Numbered from the stretch's first letter, positions 24,162-35,519 are shown. The stretch: 64,000 bases of DNA from Allomyces arbusculus (GCA_027604705.1 JADHYV010000025.1:248001-312000); one strand, 5' to 3'. Made by a program: numbers and translations. Notes: generated from the sequence alone by a model not told the origin.

Positions 24162-24310
24162 AATGTGAGCATTGATTCGACTGGCGGAGGCCAGAGTCGG
24201 GCCCATGTATTGGTCATATTTCTTACGCATCGTTCAGCATGGACTGGGACACCCAAGTTCCTGCAACGGCGCGCTTTCTGTCGTCCAGCGTCGGCTATCT
24301 CAGCTTGCAA
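24162..24310 (+). repeat. dispersed repeat, copy B
   Basis: Aligns to copy A over its full core: TGAGCATTGATT, GGCGGAGGCCAGAGT, GGGCCCATGTATTGGTCATA, TTCTTACGCATCGTTC, then CCCAAGTTCCTGCAACGGCG and CGCTTTCTGTCGTCCAGCG. Confidence 0.75.
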
Positions 24311-24469
24311 CAGGACAAAGGCTATGCATTGAGATCAACAGGTCGTCAGCGAATATGAGACGAATGACGACTCCATCCTTTGCCTCGCAGGTTGAACAAA
24401 ATACGGGATGTGAAGGTCTCTCCACCGACTCTTCAATTCGTGAGCCGTTCTGGAAGAACGCAAAAAGTG

Positions 24470-24600
24470 TGAGCGTCAATGCCACCAGCAGAGGTCAGGG
24501 TAGGGCTCCTGTGTCGTTCGTATCTCTTCCGTCTCGTCCGGCAAGGATCTCAGCGGCCGGCGAAGGCGATCACTGCTCACTTCCAACGTCAAATGCTCGC
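24470..24600 (+). repeat. dispersed repeat, copy C (shorter)
   Basis: Starts GTGAGCGTCAATGCC and keeps GGTCAGGGTAGGGCTCCTGT, GTATCTCTTCC and CGTCCGGCAAGGATC. It lacks the CAAGTTCCTGCAACG block of copies A and B and rejoins at GGCGAAGGCGA. It lies 160 bases after copy B in the same orientation. Confidence 0.65.
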
Positions 24601-24849
24601 GCAACTCAAGGAGGGATGTTGCTTCAGATGCGAGACGCGTCGCGACCGATCCCGTGCCTCAGGTGACCTGATCAACGGCTGTCTCCATCGCTCCTCCGCC
24701 TTCCAGTTGGATGAACCGGCCAGTCCGTTCTGAACGACAAAAATCGTCCGCCAGGGACATCCAGCATCAACCCGAGCCGCCAGTTTGCCGACGGCCAGGC
24801 CGGCAACTTCACCTGCTTTTCGCGAACCTCGACGTCCAATCGCTGCACC

Positions 24850-25834
24850 ATGGTTTCTTTCATCTGTGACCACTGCCAAGGTAACAGCCATTTCGACGAT
24901 TGACTGGCGACGACGGACATGGGCGCTCGAATTTTTGGCCGGCCGGACCCGTTGGGGAACGCTTCAGCATCTATTTTCTCTCGCCGCTCCATCGTCCAAC
25001 CTCGTCGCATCCCATCGGGCCCACGAACTGACCCGACGGCTTTAATCCGGTCAGAGACGGTCAAGAAGCCCAAGGCCGACCAGCACGTAAACCGGTGCTG
25101 GCCGCCGGCGCTCTCATGTGTCGACTGTTCCGTGAGCTTCACGGGCCAGTCCTACAAGTCGCACACGTCGTGCATTTCCGAGGCCGAAAAGTACCAGAAG
25201 TCGCTCTACAAGGCGCCGCGCAACAACAAGCAGAACAACGGCAACCAGCGTGTACGATATTCGTCGCGCCTTGGTCGTAAGCAGTCTGGACGTGGACACT
25301 TACGACCGACCGTTTCCAGAACCAGCAGCGGGAGCAGAAGCAGCAACAGCAACAGAAGCCCACAGCACCCGTAGCGGCCCCGGTTGAGCAGGAACTGACG
25401 CCCGCGGCTTCGCCTGTTCCCGAGTCGAAGAAGCGCGCGGCGACTGACGAGGAGCCGGCCAAGGAGACGAAGAAGGCCAAGAAGGACGATGCCAAGATCG
25501 ATGTGGCCGCGGCATTGAAGGAGGTCGGCTCGACGTCGGGTCTGGTACGCAACTTTGGCGCAATTCGCAACTCTGTTCTGGTCGCTCACCATGGTCGGTT
25601 TGCAGGACTACGACGACTTGGTCAAGAAGGTCGTCAAGCAGCTGCGCCGTGCTCACAAGGATCTCGACAAGAAGGCGGCCAAGAAGGCCGTCAGCGAGCA
25701 GGTGCGTTTGTTGCCGACTGTTTATCGTGCTTCGCCTTGATGTCCTGTGCGACTGATCCCACGTTCCTCTTGCTCCTCTCCCGCAGATCAAGTTCACCAT
25801 TTCGGCCGACGGAAACGTGTCCGTATCCATCTGA
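24850..25834 (+). CDS. LYAR: LYAR-type nucleolar zinc-finger protein
   Basis: C2HC zinc-finger nucleolar protein implicated in rRNA processing and ribosome synthesis. Exons are 24850-24880, 25055-25251, 25320-25544, 25606-25701 and 25787-25834, giving 198 residues. Exon 1 is only 31 nt (MVSFICDHCQ). Joined to exon 2 it yields the first finger, MVSFICDHCQETVKKPKADQ then HVNRC. The LYAR finger follows: CVDCSVSFTGQSYKSHTSCI then SEAEKYQKSLYK. After a Gln-rich and Lys/Glu-rich linker, a short helical C-terminal module (DYDDLVKKVVKQLRRAHK ... IKFTISADGNVSVSI) ends the protein. The 31-nt exon is what identifies the true start. Divergent to NOC3, with a related role. Confidence 0.92.
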
Positions 25835-26274
25835 TGCGGCAGTGGTCTGTCATTTTTTTTTGTTTGCGTGTATCGATACAGGTGCTTGGGTTGTGTCATT
25901 CCCTTTGTCGCCCTCTCGCCACTCAGTCGTTTGGCTCGTGGTCGCGGCCATGGAACGGTGGCGACCCGGCGACAACCGCTCATTTCATGACTGGCTCACC
26001 CTCGCTCGCGCGCGGCCGCGCGCACCACGTCGACGAATAAACACATGGCCGCGCAGCCACGCGAATGCACAAGAGGTGGTCCAGAAAATGAAATCGATTT
26101 GCAAAAACGCACAACCAAAACGCGGAACGGAAACCCAACAAGAAAAAAAAAAGAGAGAATAATGGGACCGAGCGCGGCACAATCCAGCAACGCTCAGCAC
26201 CCATCCATGCGGCATCAAATAAATAAATACACTCCCTTCGCACCATTCTCCACTGAAAAACCCGGGCGGGCCCA
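25835..26274. other. convergent intergenic region with poly(A)-like signals
   Basis: 440 bp between LYAR (+) and the centrosomin-like gene (-). AATAAA occurs near 26034 and as AATAAATAAAT near 26218-26228, plausible 3'-end signals for LYAR. A run of eight T lies near 25852-25861. No gene. Confidence 0.5.
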
Positions 26275-29200
26275 TCACGGATTGGCCACTGACCCACGCC
26301 GCGCGCCTGTCGACCCGGAGGGACTACTCCGTCCCGAAGCCGATCCATTCGACATCGCCGCCGCCGCCCTCAATGCTGCCGATGACGCTGGCCGACGAAT
26401 CGTGCTCTCGGCGCGCGCCGTTGCCGTCTCGGCCGACGACCGAGGGCGATGGTATCCCGCCGCAGCGGCAGCCGCACGCACGGCGTGCGTGCTGGACAGG
26501 ACCGAGTCGGCGCCGGCGGTCGCGAGGCGCGCGCGCTGGGCAATCGAGGTGGTGGTGGCGGTTGTGCGCGGCACGGCGGCTGGCGCGGAAGTGCGCGCAG
26601 TGGCCACAGCGGGCGGCGGTGGGCGGAACGCCGTCAGGTTCGGGCTGGGCGTGTGCCCGCGGAGGAGGAAGTCGGTCGACGAGTGGGTCGAGGTGGTGGA
26701 CCCGAAACTGGCCATGGAACCGGTCACGGCCATGCCGGCGGCCGAAGATGACGGGGCCGTCGAGGTCGTCGGGGATCCGAGCGAGTCATCGATGCGCAGC
26801 CGCGTGAGGTCCGTGGCAATGTCGGTGCGCGAGAGGGCACGGTTGAGGGCGCGTTCCTTTTGGTCGAGCGTGCGCTCGAGCTTGAGGTACTCTTCCTTGA
26901 ATTTGTCGAACTTGCATTCCTGCAAAGATGAGGCCAAGAGTCAGGTCAGAATCCTCAGCCAATCGCGAACAACATAGAATGAACCGACAACAGAGAATGA
27001 ACCACGATAAACGTACTCCAGACATATGCATCGCGGCCTCGAGCTTGCTCTTCTGGTGCTGGATCAGGTCATGGTACTGGATGTTCATCTTCTTGGCTGA
27101 CTCGAGCTGCCGCTCGAGCTCGCGTACCGTCCCAATCAGCTCCTGCACTTTTTCGCGCGCGCCCGAACGTTCGCGGCGAATACGCTCCTCGGTCTCGCGC
27201 AACTTGGCCTCCATTTCGCGCACGCGGGCGACCCAATGGCCATCGCCGTGCCGATCCATGGCCTCGCCGAGCTGCGCCTGCGCGGCCTGCGCGACGGCTT
27301 CGGCCGCAGCCACGGCCGCCTCGGAATGTCTGACCTGCTGCTGCAGCTGCGCGACCTGCACCTTCCACTTCTTGACGTGCGCTGTCGCCGTGCGAATCGC
27401 TGATTCGGATTTGTCGGCCTGCGCGGTCTTGCGGTCGAGCTTGGCGAGCAGCAGCTTGAACTCGGCCGACCAGTGCGCCTCGACGGCGCGCACGTCGGCG
27501 GTGAATTGGTCGCGCAGCGCTGCGAGGTCGCGCAGGCGCTGGTCGATCACGTCTTCCATGATGCCCGCGGGCGTTGAGGGCGTGATCTGGAGGAGAGACA
27601 CGTAATGAGCCATATATGACGGGAAATGGGAGTGGGAAAAAAAGGCAAGGCACGCACCGAGTCCATATTCTTGCCGAGCACCGCCGACAGCTGGACGTAC
27701 CACTGGTACAGGATCGCGGCCATGGGCGACTTAGACCGCGCCGACTACAAGCGCACCCAATTCATCGTCAGTCGCAAGAACCTCACCCCTCAACATTCAC
27801 TAACCACCACAAAACGCGTACCTCATGCTCGGCCGACACCTGCAGCTGCGTCGCCTGCAGCGCCTCGAGCGTCTCCAAATGCTGCTTCTTGAGCTGCTGG
27901 TACTGCTCCGACAACAACCGGTACGCCTCGGTCTGCTGCCCGCGGGACTGCGCCAAAAGCGCCTGGTTCTCGGCGACCAAATGTGTGAGCCGATCATGGT
28001 GCGCCGCGGCCTCGGCCTGCCACCGGGCGAGTTGCGCCCGCACGCTCGACACTTCGGCATCCCGCGCCTTCAACTCGGCCTTGACATTGGCAAGTGCTTC
28101 GCGCGCCTCTTTATGCGCGCGGTCGAGCGCGGCCACTTGTCGCTTATACTCGTCAAATTCTTTGGCGCGCTCGACATCCGCCGCGCGTCTCGCGGCATCC
28201 GCGGCCTCGGCGACGTCACGGTCATGCACGTCCTGGGCGGTATCGCGGTCGCGCTCGAGAGCGCGCACCTGCCGCTCAAGCGCACGCGCGCGGTCGGCCT
28301 CGCGGCGAGCGCGCGCATCCACGTCTGCGATCCGGGTGGCCTCGCGCTGTTCCGCAGCAGCCCGTGCGGCGACTTCCTGGCGCCACCGCGCATCCAAGTC
28401 GGCCGCATGTGCCTCGGCACGCGCGACTTCGGCCTCGAGCGCGGCGACGTGCGCGGCGGTCGTCGACGCCGACCCGCCGGCCGAATCCATTCGCGCCTTG
28501 AGTGCCTTGAACGCCGCCTGCAGCCCGTGCTCTTCCCTGACGCGGTCAGCCAATTCCGTCTGCAGCGCCTGAATCTCGTCGTCCTTGGCGGCCACTTCAG
28601 CCTCGAGCTGCGCGACCTGGTCGGCCAAATGCGCGACATCCGCATCGCGCTCGGCGTCACGGTCCGCGGCCGCGTACGCGGCGGCCTGGTTCTGCTGGTC
28701 CGCGTGTGCGCGCTGCGCCTGCAAGTCGCGAATCTGCGCCTGCAACTGCGCGACCTGCCGCAGTGCCGTGGCAAGTTTCCGCTTGGTCTCGGCCAACGCG
28801 GTCTTGTGCGACTGCTGGTCCTCGGACCACGCGCCCATGAGTCCAGCGAGCGCCTGCTCGTGCGCGACGTGCTTGTCCTTGAGTTCCTTGGACAGCGCCG
28901 CCGACTGCACCGCCTGATCGCCGAGTTGCCGGTGCATTTCCGAGATCTGGATCCGCAGTGACGCTGCCGATCCTCCACCGGTGCGTGACGCGGGCCGGTC
29001 GAGACTGACCCCCGCGCCTCCCGCGGCACGGGCGATTTCAAGTTCCTGCATCCCGTGATGCAAGTCGCGCGTGAGCGTGGCGACCTGGTTCTGCAACCGG
29101 TCAATCTCGGCCTCGCGCGAGGCAATAATCAAGTTCTGCGCGGTGATCTGCGCCTTGAAGTGATTCATCTTATCGAGGTACTCGGCGCGGGACAGTGTTG

Positions 29201-29933
29201 CCGGCTGGTGCGCCGACTCGTCGCGCCGGCGGCGGGACGACTGCCGCCTTTTGGATGAGGGCGTGCCGGACGTGCCCGAGACGGGCGGGTGACTGCGTCC
29301 GGTCCCGGCGTCCATTAGATCCTGCTTGAACCCGTTGGCCTGCGCGGTCGCAAACTCGAGCTGCGTGCGTAAAGCGTCCACTTCCGCGACCGCCAAATCG
29401 CGCTGCGCGGCGGCCTGCGCGCGCGCGTCGGTCTCGTCGGCGAGTTTATCCTCGAGCTGCAGCTTCTCCGCGCGGAGATTCATGACCTGCAGGTCCAATT
29501 GCTCGACGTGCTGCGCGGCTTGGTCCAATCGCGCCGTGAATTCCTGCTCGCGCGCTTCCCACTCGGCGACTGTGTCGGTCCCGACCGAATTGGCTGTGGC
29601 GCTCGCGAGTTTGCCGTTCTCCTCGGCGAGTTGCCGCAACTTGATCTTCAAGTCGATATTCTCGGCGATCGCAGCATTCATGTGGGCCGGGGTCAAGTGC
29701 TGCAGCCGTTCTTCCATGAAGTAGATTTTCATGCGCAGGTCGTGGTTCTCCTTGCGCAATCGGTCGAGCACTTGCTCTTGTTCCTTGAGCGTCAGGCCCG
29801 GAGCGCGCGACGCGGACGTGCCAGCGGATTGCGCCGTGCCGAGGTGGTCCATGAAGATGGATTCATTGGCGTCATCGTCGTCGAACAGGTGGTCGAATCG
29901 CAGTTTCGGGTTGGCATCGAGCGGGCCGTTCAT
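26275..29933 (-). CDS. centrosomin-motif (CM1/Cnn_1N) coiled-coil protein
   Basis: Gamma-tubulin complex tether of the Cnn/CDK5RAP2/Mto1/Pcp1 class, expected at the spindle pole or centrosome. Exons are 29933-27822, 27744-27658, 27586-27017 and 26919-26275, giving 1137 residues. The CM1 motif is at about residues 46-76: LTLKEQEQVLDRLRKENHDL followed by RMKIYFMEERL, very close to animal and fission yeast CM1. The next roughly 850 residues are coiled coil, rich in Ala, Arg, Glu and Gln. A short exon encodes a non-coiled segment (ILYQWYVQLSAVLG). The last 190 residues are Ser/Thr/Ala-rich and disordered, ending RRGSVANP. ATG 29933 has a good context (TTCACCATG). The CM1 match is direct; the cellular site is inferred. 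Confidence 0.92.
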
Positions 29934-30969
29934 GGTGAATGAAGGAGGTGGTGGAGGGCGTGGACGGGACGGGATGGGGGAGAGGTATGGCAAGCGACGC
30001 CGGGGTGCGCGCGTAACGATGAGGGGGGAATGGGAGGAAAAACGGGTTCGAAAACAAACAAACGAGAGCGACTAGATGGAGTCGCCGGGCAGCGCGAGAA
30101 ACAGCGGAGGCGGCAGAAGCGTGTCGCGGGTCGTAATTGCGGCTGTGCAGGCGAGCAGCAGCGGCGTGGACCTGGTACGAGTTGCGCGGATCGCTATGAC
30201 AGCAGACGGCAGAGCGACGTGCAGCAGAGCCGCAATCGACATGGACGGGCCGTCAGCGAGCAGAGAGCGGCGAGAACGACCAGCGGACTAGTCGCTGTGC
30301 GTCGGTGCCGTCAAAGTCGAGCAGGCGCGGTCAAGTCCGGGTCGTAATGCTCGTTCGATGCTCGCAGGAACGGGCCAGGCCAGGCACGGCGTCAAGTCGA
30401 GTCGTCGGGCTGCGAGCACAGCAGTGCGGATCGGCCCAAGTAGATTGTCCTTGCGAAGGCTGTTGGTTGGCCGTTGGGTGCACCAGGAGCGAGCGTCGTC
30501 GGTGCGCACGCGGGTGCGCTTGAGAACGGGTCCGGGGCAGCAGTGTCGCGCCGTCGCGGCGCCGAATGCACGCAGTTACGGCCGGTTAGGCGTGTTCCTC
30601 GTCGACGAAGGTGCGGGGTCGTGATGGCGCTGGCGCAGTTGCAAGCGAGATTCTACTTCAACCGACACGACGGTGCTCCGACTTGCTTCAGGACGAGAAC
30701 GAGACGAGAATGAGAAAGCACAGCGGCCTTGCGGTGCGGCACAGAAACACGTGCGCGCACGCGCGCCGCCCACCGCAGGGTTGCCTTTCCGGGGGGCAAA
30801 TCCAAATGAGGGTAAAATGCCGTATCATTGCCTTCATTCCATTTTCATGTGCAAACACAACCATCCAATGCCTCTTCCACCTCCTCCACCATCACCGAGC
30901 ACCGCGTCAGCCGCCAGGGCCACGCGATGCTCGTCAATCGCGTGCGCGCACGACTCTTCTCTTCTCTTC
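29934..30969. other. intergenic, nothing recognised
   Basis: About 1 kb upstream of the centrosomin-like gene and downstream of cytochrome b561, both leftward. Open frames are Arg-rich shadows of GC-rich DNA. I see no RNA gene or repeat. Confidence 0.45.
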
Positions 30970-31725
30970 TCAGCGCAGCAACGCGCGCGCCGCAACAATC
31001 GCGAGCGCGCCAACCCACGCGGCACGCAACCATGCCGTCGCTCCTTCGCCCAAAAGCAGGTACTCGAGCCCGAACCACAGCGGGACGGCGAGCGCCGCGG
31101 CGACCACATAGCCTGTGTGGCGGTGCACGTACCGCACATGCTTGACCCAGGCTTGGCCCGGCTGCGCGGTCCGCACCGCGACCCCAGCTGCCGCCTGCAG
31201 CGACGCCAAAATCACGGCCACGAGGCCGGCGATTCCGTGCGGCGTACTGAACTGGTCTTCGCCACTCAGCGACTTGACGCGAATGATGACAATGAGCGCG
31301 GCGGTCGCGCACGCAATGGCGGTGCCGGCAATGTACCCGTGCAGGACCACCGGACGAATATTGCGCAGACCCGGAAGCGGCAAACCGAGGATAAACACAG
31401 GTTTGGCTTGCGCGACGGCGATCGCCGTGATGAACAGCGTTGCAGCCGTCGACATGAGCAGCGGGTGCCACGCGTAGAGTTCGCTAAGACCGACGACGGT
31501 GATGATGCGCGTCCAGACGGTGATGGTCACGGTCAGCGCGAGGGTAACGACGGCGGCAAGTCCGGCCAGGTGCGTGCGCGCCGCGAGCGACGACAGGTCG
31601 ACGATGCCGATGCTGCTGCGCGGCAGGCCGCCGAGAATGGGCGTCGTTTCCGAAAGCCCGGCATCGTCATAGGCCGAGTCGTCGGGGCCGGGGGGAGGCC
31701 GGATGGTGACGACAACGTTGGGCAT
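30970..31725 (-). CDS. cytochrome b561-domain membrane protein
   Basis: Intronless, 251 residues. After a 50-residue Pro/Ser-rich cytosolic head there are six hydrophobic helices. The di-haem His ladder of the b561 family is visible: AWHPLLM (His87), VVLHGYIAG (His129), TPHGIAG (His163) and YVHRHTGYV (His201/203). These proteins move electrons from ascorbate-type donors or reduce ferric iron across a membrane. Donor and acceptor cannot be read from sequence. Spacing of the His residues fits the b561 core rather than ferric reductases of the FRE type. Confidence 0.88.
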   Translation of the reverse strand: MPNVVVTIRPPPGPDDSAYDDAGLSETTPILGGLPRSSIGIVDLSSLAARTHLAGLAAVVTLALTVTITVWTRIITVVGLSELYAWHPLLMSTAATLFITAIAVAQAKPVFILGLPLPGLRNIRPVVLHGYIAGTAIACATAALIVIIRVKSLSGEDQFSTPHGIAGLVAVILASLQAAAGVAVRTAQPGQAWVKHVRYVHRHTGYVVAAALAVPLWFGLEYLLLGEGATAWLRAAWVGALAIVAARALLR

Positions 31726-32552
31726 TTTAGTGGGTCGTCGAGCCTTGGGGGCGAGGACGCAATGCGAGCAAGCAAGAAGAATTTGGGCTTGTCTGGGACC
31801 GCGTCGTGCTGGGCCGGGTCGTGTCGGGTCGGGTCGTGTCGTTTCTTGACGTGTCTTGTCGCGTGTCGAGCGGAGAAGCGAGCGGGAGAGAGGGAGTAGT
31901 CGGCCGGCCCGTCTTTATTTCAATCCCTGTCGTGTGCGCCAAGCTCGTTTCGATCGTCGCGGGAGCTGACGCGCGTTCGTGTGCGCACGGTCCGGACTGG
32001 TGTGTCGAGCTGGTCCCCAAGTCGATCATGCTTGGCAGCTCTGCCGCTGGCGTGCGCCGTGCGCGGCCTTCCGGCTCGTCGTCATCTCCAACCGCCTGGG
32101 CCGCGACTCGCGATCCGTGCTGCCGCTTGCGAAATCGAGGGCGGCATGCTGCGCCCAGCTGGTTGCGCCATTGCAGCGCAAGAAGAGAGCGCCCGTTTGG
32201 CTGGCATCGATCGAACGAGCTGGTGTGCTGGTGCCGGCGCGTGTTGTCAGCGTGCAGCAGGTGATCGCCCAAGCTGCTCATCGGCGGTGCTGTGGGTCGA
32301 GGGTCTGACACAATCACGCGTGATAGTCGCACTCGACGGTGCTTTCGCTCGCGACTCCCCTCAGCGCCAACTCCACGACGTCGAGTGCGGCGAGCGAAGA
32401 CTGAGGCCGACGACGAGACAGCCGCGCCCATATCGTGCCACGCTCGGCTCGCTCTGCATCAAGTAATCAATGCACGCCCTCTATTCCCGTCCCCGATCTC
32501 GCAATATTGAAGTACTGCACCGCACCACTCCCCACCCCCTCCCTCACACTCT
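31726..32552. other. intergenic, nothing recognised
   Basis: Upstream of cytochrome b561 and downstream of phytochelatin synthase (both -). It includes a degenerate GGGTCGTGTC tandem near 31811-31850 and a C-rich tract near 32520-32545, but no gene. Confidence 0.45.
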
Positions 32553-34455
32553 TCACAACTTGCACGCGCCCGTATACCTCTCGCCCTCGCGCCCCGGCGC
32601 CGCCGCATCACACGCGCAATACTCGTGCGTGAGCGACTGCAACTGGTCGTGAATCCGCTCCACCTCATGCTTCAGCGGCCCCGCCAAGGCGGCACGCGCC
32701 CTCACCCCCTCAAACGCAGAGTATACGGCCTTGGGCGTCGCGCGCACATACGCCTCGCGCGGCATACTCAGCAACAAGATCGTCGCGGCCACGGGTCCCG
32801 CCATGGCCGGCGCCGCTGCGGGTCCCGCATTCACTTGCGCCCACCGCTGGAGGCGCTGGTCGCCGACGTGTCCGCAGACGGGCGAGACGGGGCCGTGCGT
32901 GTGCACTTCGTCGACTTCACCGGCGGGGTTCCGGCCAGCGAGCACGTCGCAGACGATCGCATACAGCGGGTGCGCCGTGACCGACGCCACGAGCGCGCGG
33001 CCGCGCTTGATATGCGCGTCGGCGATCGCTGTCTGCAGGCTGGGTGCAGCCGTGCGGTCGATTCCGGGCGCGGTGAACCCGACATCGAACGTGGGCGGGA
33101 TCGCGCCGAGCATCCGCGCCACGAGCGGCGCGACGAGCGTCTGCGGGTTGCGTTCCGCATCATGCAAGGGTGCGGATGCGGCAATCGCGCGGGGCACGTG
33201 CGCGCAAAACACGCGCGCGACGCGCACCCACGACGCGTCGCGCGTGTCGGTGTTGCGCACCTGGCACAGCGGGAGCGCCGGGGCCACATCCACCAGGGCC
33301 GGGACCGCCGTCGCTGCAGTTGCCGACACGGCGGCAGCCATATCCGCGACCCCCGCATCGGCACGGCGTTGCAGGAGACAGTACCCGCGCGGCAGTCCCG
33401 TTTCCGGGTCGTTGGGCAGCATCGCCTCGTAGAGCTGCTTGACGGCAACGTAGTAGGAAGGGTACTTGAACCGCGCCGTGTCGAGGACAAGCACTTTCCC
33501 GTCGGCCGGGTGGTAGGACGTGACAGGCGAGAAGTGGCCGTCACCCGTTTGCCCGAGCGATTTCCGCGAAAAGGAGACAACCATGTGCGTTTCGGTCGGA
33601 AAGGCGTTGGACGTGCACGCGCGCAGATCGTGCTCGAATTCGTCGAACGTGACGTGGTCGGCCTGTTTGGCAATGACCGACAGTCCGTTGCATTTGGCGA
33701 TGCATGCGAATTCCTTGAAGGTGATGCCCTTTTTCCGGATCTGGTTGGATGGAGAAAAACGGTCAGGAAACATATGCTCGACCAGATTCGCTGCAAGCAG
33801 GATGCAATCAATGTACCACGTCCAAGGGCGCACAGCACTCAAGCATCTCGTCCGAGTACCAGCGCCACCCGCCCTTCCATCGTTTTTTCGGGTCGACTTC
33901 GAGCGCGTTCAAGACCATGGCCAGCGACCCGAGCCCGCAATAGGCCGGCTCCGACTGCGTCGTGAACGTGGCGGCGAGCGAAAAGTAATTTTCCGAGAAT
34001 CCGAGCTTCAGCGACTCCTTGAAGAGACGTTTGCCCTCGGGCGACGTGAACGACGTCAGTGATGCCGGTAACGGGCGCCGGTAGAACGTCGTTTGCAATA
34101 ACTGTGTCTGCTCGTCGAGAAGCGTGCGCGCACGGCGTGCTGCGGCAGTCGCGGCGGAGGTCGCGGATTCGGCAGGCAGGGCGGGTGCGATCAAGGGCGG
34201 TTGCGTCGATGCGATCAAATTGGACATGGGCGATGGGCCAAGCCCGAGAAGCGAGGGTGGTGGGCAAGCAGCCGAGGGTACGTTGTTGGACGGACACGGG
34301 TCGTGCGAGCCGCAACGCGTGCACGACGCGAGGGACCGCACGGCGGGACGGGTCGTGAGCAGGAATGAGGCGCGCGCGGGCAGCCAACGCGACTGGCGCG
34401 TGAGGAGGGGGCGAGCCATGGCAGCGGCAGCGGCGGTCGGCGCGGACGACGACAT
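32553..34455 (-). CDS. phytochelatin synthase, possibly mitochondrial
   Basis: Gamma-glutamylcysteine dipeptidyl transpeptidase that builds phytochelatins from glutathione for metal detoxification. Exons are 34455-33817 and 33740-32553, giving 608 residues. The papain-like domain is intact: Cys173 in PAYCGLGSL, His282 in GDGHFSPV, Asp300 in VLVLDTARFKYP. The spacing nearly equals that of plant enzymes. Flanking blocks FYRRPLP, RWKGGWRWYSDEML and KGITFKEF are family hallmarks. The first 110 residues are an extension: MARPLLTRQSRWLPARASFL then LTTRPAVRSL resembles a mitochondrial presequence, though the AUG at 34455 adds a short Ser/Ala lead. The Ala/Pro-rich C-terminal half is poorly conserved, as usual. 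Localisation is inference. Confidence 0.94.
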
Positions 34456-35513
34456 GATGGTGGAGAGTCGAGTTGCGGGACCGAGAATCGCCGGTGAGCG
34501 GGGGCGCGAGTGAGAATATAAATGGAGCACGCGAGCAGGTGGGGGCACAGGCGTAGGTGGATGCAATCAGACGATCTGGTGGCCGTGTCCCGTGGGTTGC
34601 GCAAGGACCATCGATGGGGTCGCGCAATCAATAGTGGAGGCGGCGCCTCTCGATGCTGTTGGCAGTCTTTTCTGGCCTCGACCGCGAGCTTGCAGAGTTG
34701 CGCCGGTCGCGTTGCAGCAAGTCGTTGCGGCTCGTTGCCGTCGTGTCGAGCGTGGTCGTCGTCGCGCGCGGAGGTCGAAGTTTGAAGCGATCGTGCGGTC
34801 TGTGTCGACCATGGCCGGCTCATCGTTTGCGTCCCAAATCTGATGGCTGCGATAATGTCCCGTGTCCGAGACCAGCTGACTGCCACACGAATCGCACGCA
34901 CCCCTTTCACACGTTCTGTGACGTGGCCCCTAAACAATGCTTGAAATGACGCCATAGCCACGCTGTGGCTCGGCTTTGAGCTGTGTCCGATGGCCGTGAC
35001 ATGTCTCAGCCACCGCCGGCCCACCGCCGCCGCCCGCCAACACCGTCGACAACGTCGCGGACGACAACGCCTTCCGGCCGCGCTGACCACGACCATCACC
35101 ACGACAGCGCACGCGCGCACCTTTGCACGAGGCGTGCGTGTCGCCGAACTCAAGTCTCCGGCCGCGACGTGCGCGTGCCCGTCGTCCCGTCGGCCCGGCC
35201 TCGCCACGGCCAGAACAATACAATGATGACCGACCTGATCAGCTCGCGCGACCCGGCCCTGGTGAGCTGCCGGACGCCCGCGCCAAGACAGGGCCTCTAG
35301 AACCCGGCGGGAACGACGTCGGGAACCCTGCACGTTGGCGTGCGCCTCGAGGATGATGAAGCGCATCCGGCCACCTCGGCGATGTTGCCAGAAGCCTGGA
35401 AGCACAATCGCCAGCGCCCCAACTTGCAATCCAATCCCGCGGCAGGGCCCGGCTTGCCCGGCCAGCTCACGCGCGCCTTGGCCTTTGGCCTTGGCTGCCT
35501 CCACCGCGATCCC

Positions 35514-35519
35514 TATAAA
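35514..35519 (+). promoter_or_regulatory. INO1: TATA box of INO1
   Basis: TATAAA in CCCTATAAAACC, about 515 bases before the INO1 ATG. The distance implies a long leader, which fits the putative leader intron at 35812-35900. Confidence 0.5.

Larger units (their letters stand above)
22942..24849. other. NOC3-LYAR divergent gap with repeats and coding-like debris
   Basis: Unusually long spacer between two ribosome-biogenesis genes. It contains repeat copies B and C and a stretch at 23365-24131 that looks weakly coding. Composition differs from the flanking genes. No intact gene or identifiable mobile element could be built. Confidence 0.5.

Noticed and set aside
24560-24735. zinc-knuckle-like text (LKEGCCFRCETRRDRSR) hinting at an old retroelement gag remnant
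   Set aside because: The knuckle pattern is incomplete, and no polymerase, integrase or terminal repeats were seen nearby. At most an unplaceable fossil scrap.
27825-28961. 378-residue open frame antisense to the centrosomin-like gene
   Set aside because: Mirror of coiled-coil codons; no family, and it overlaps an intact exon.
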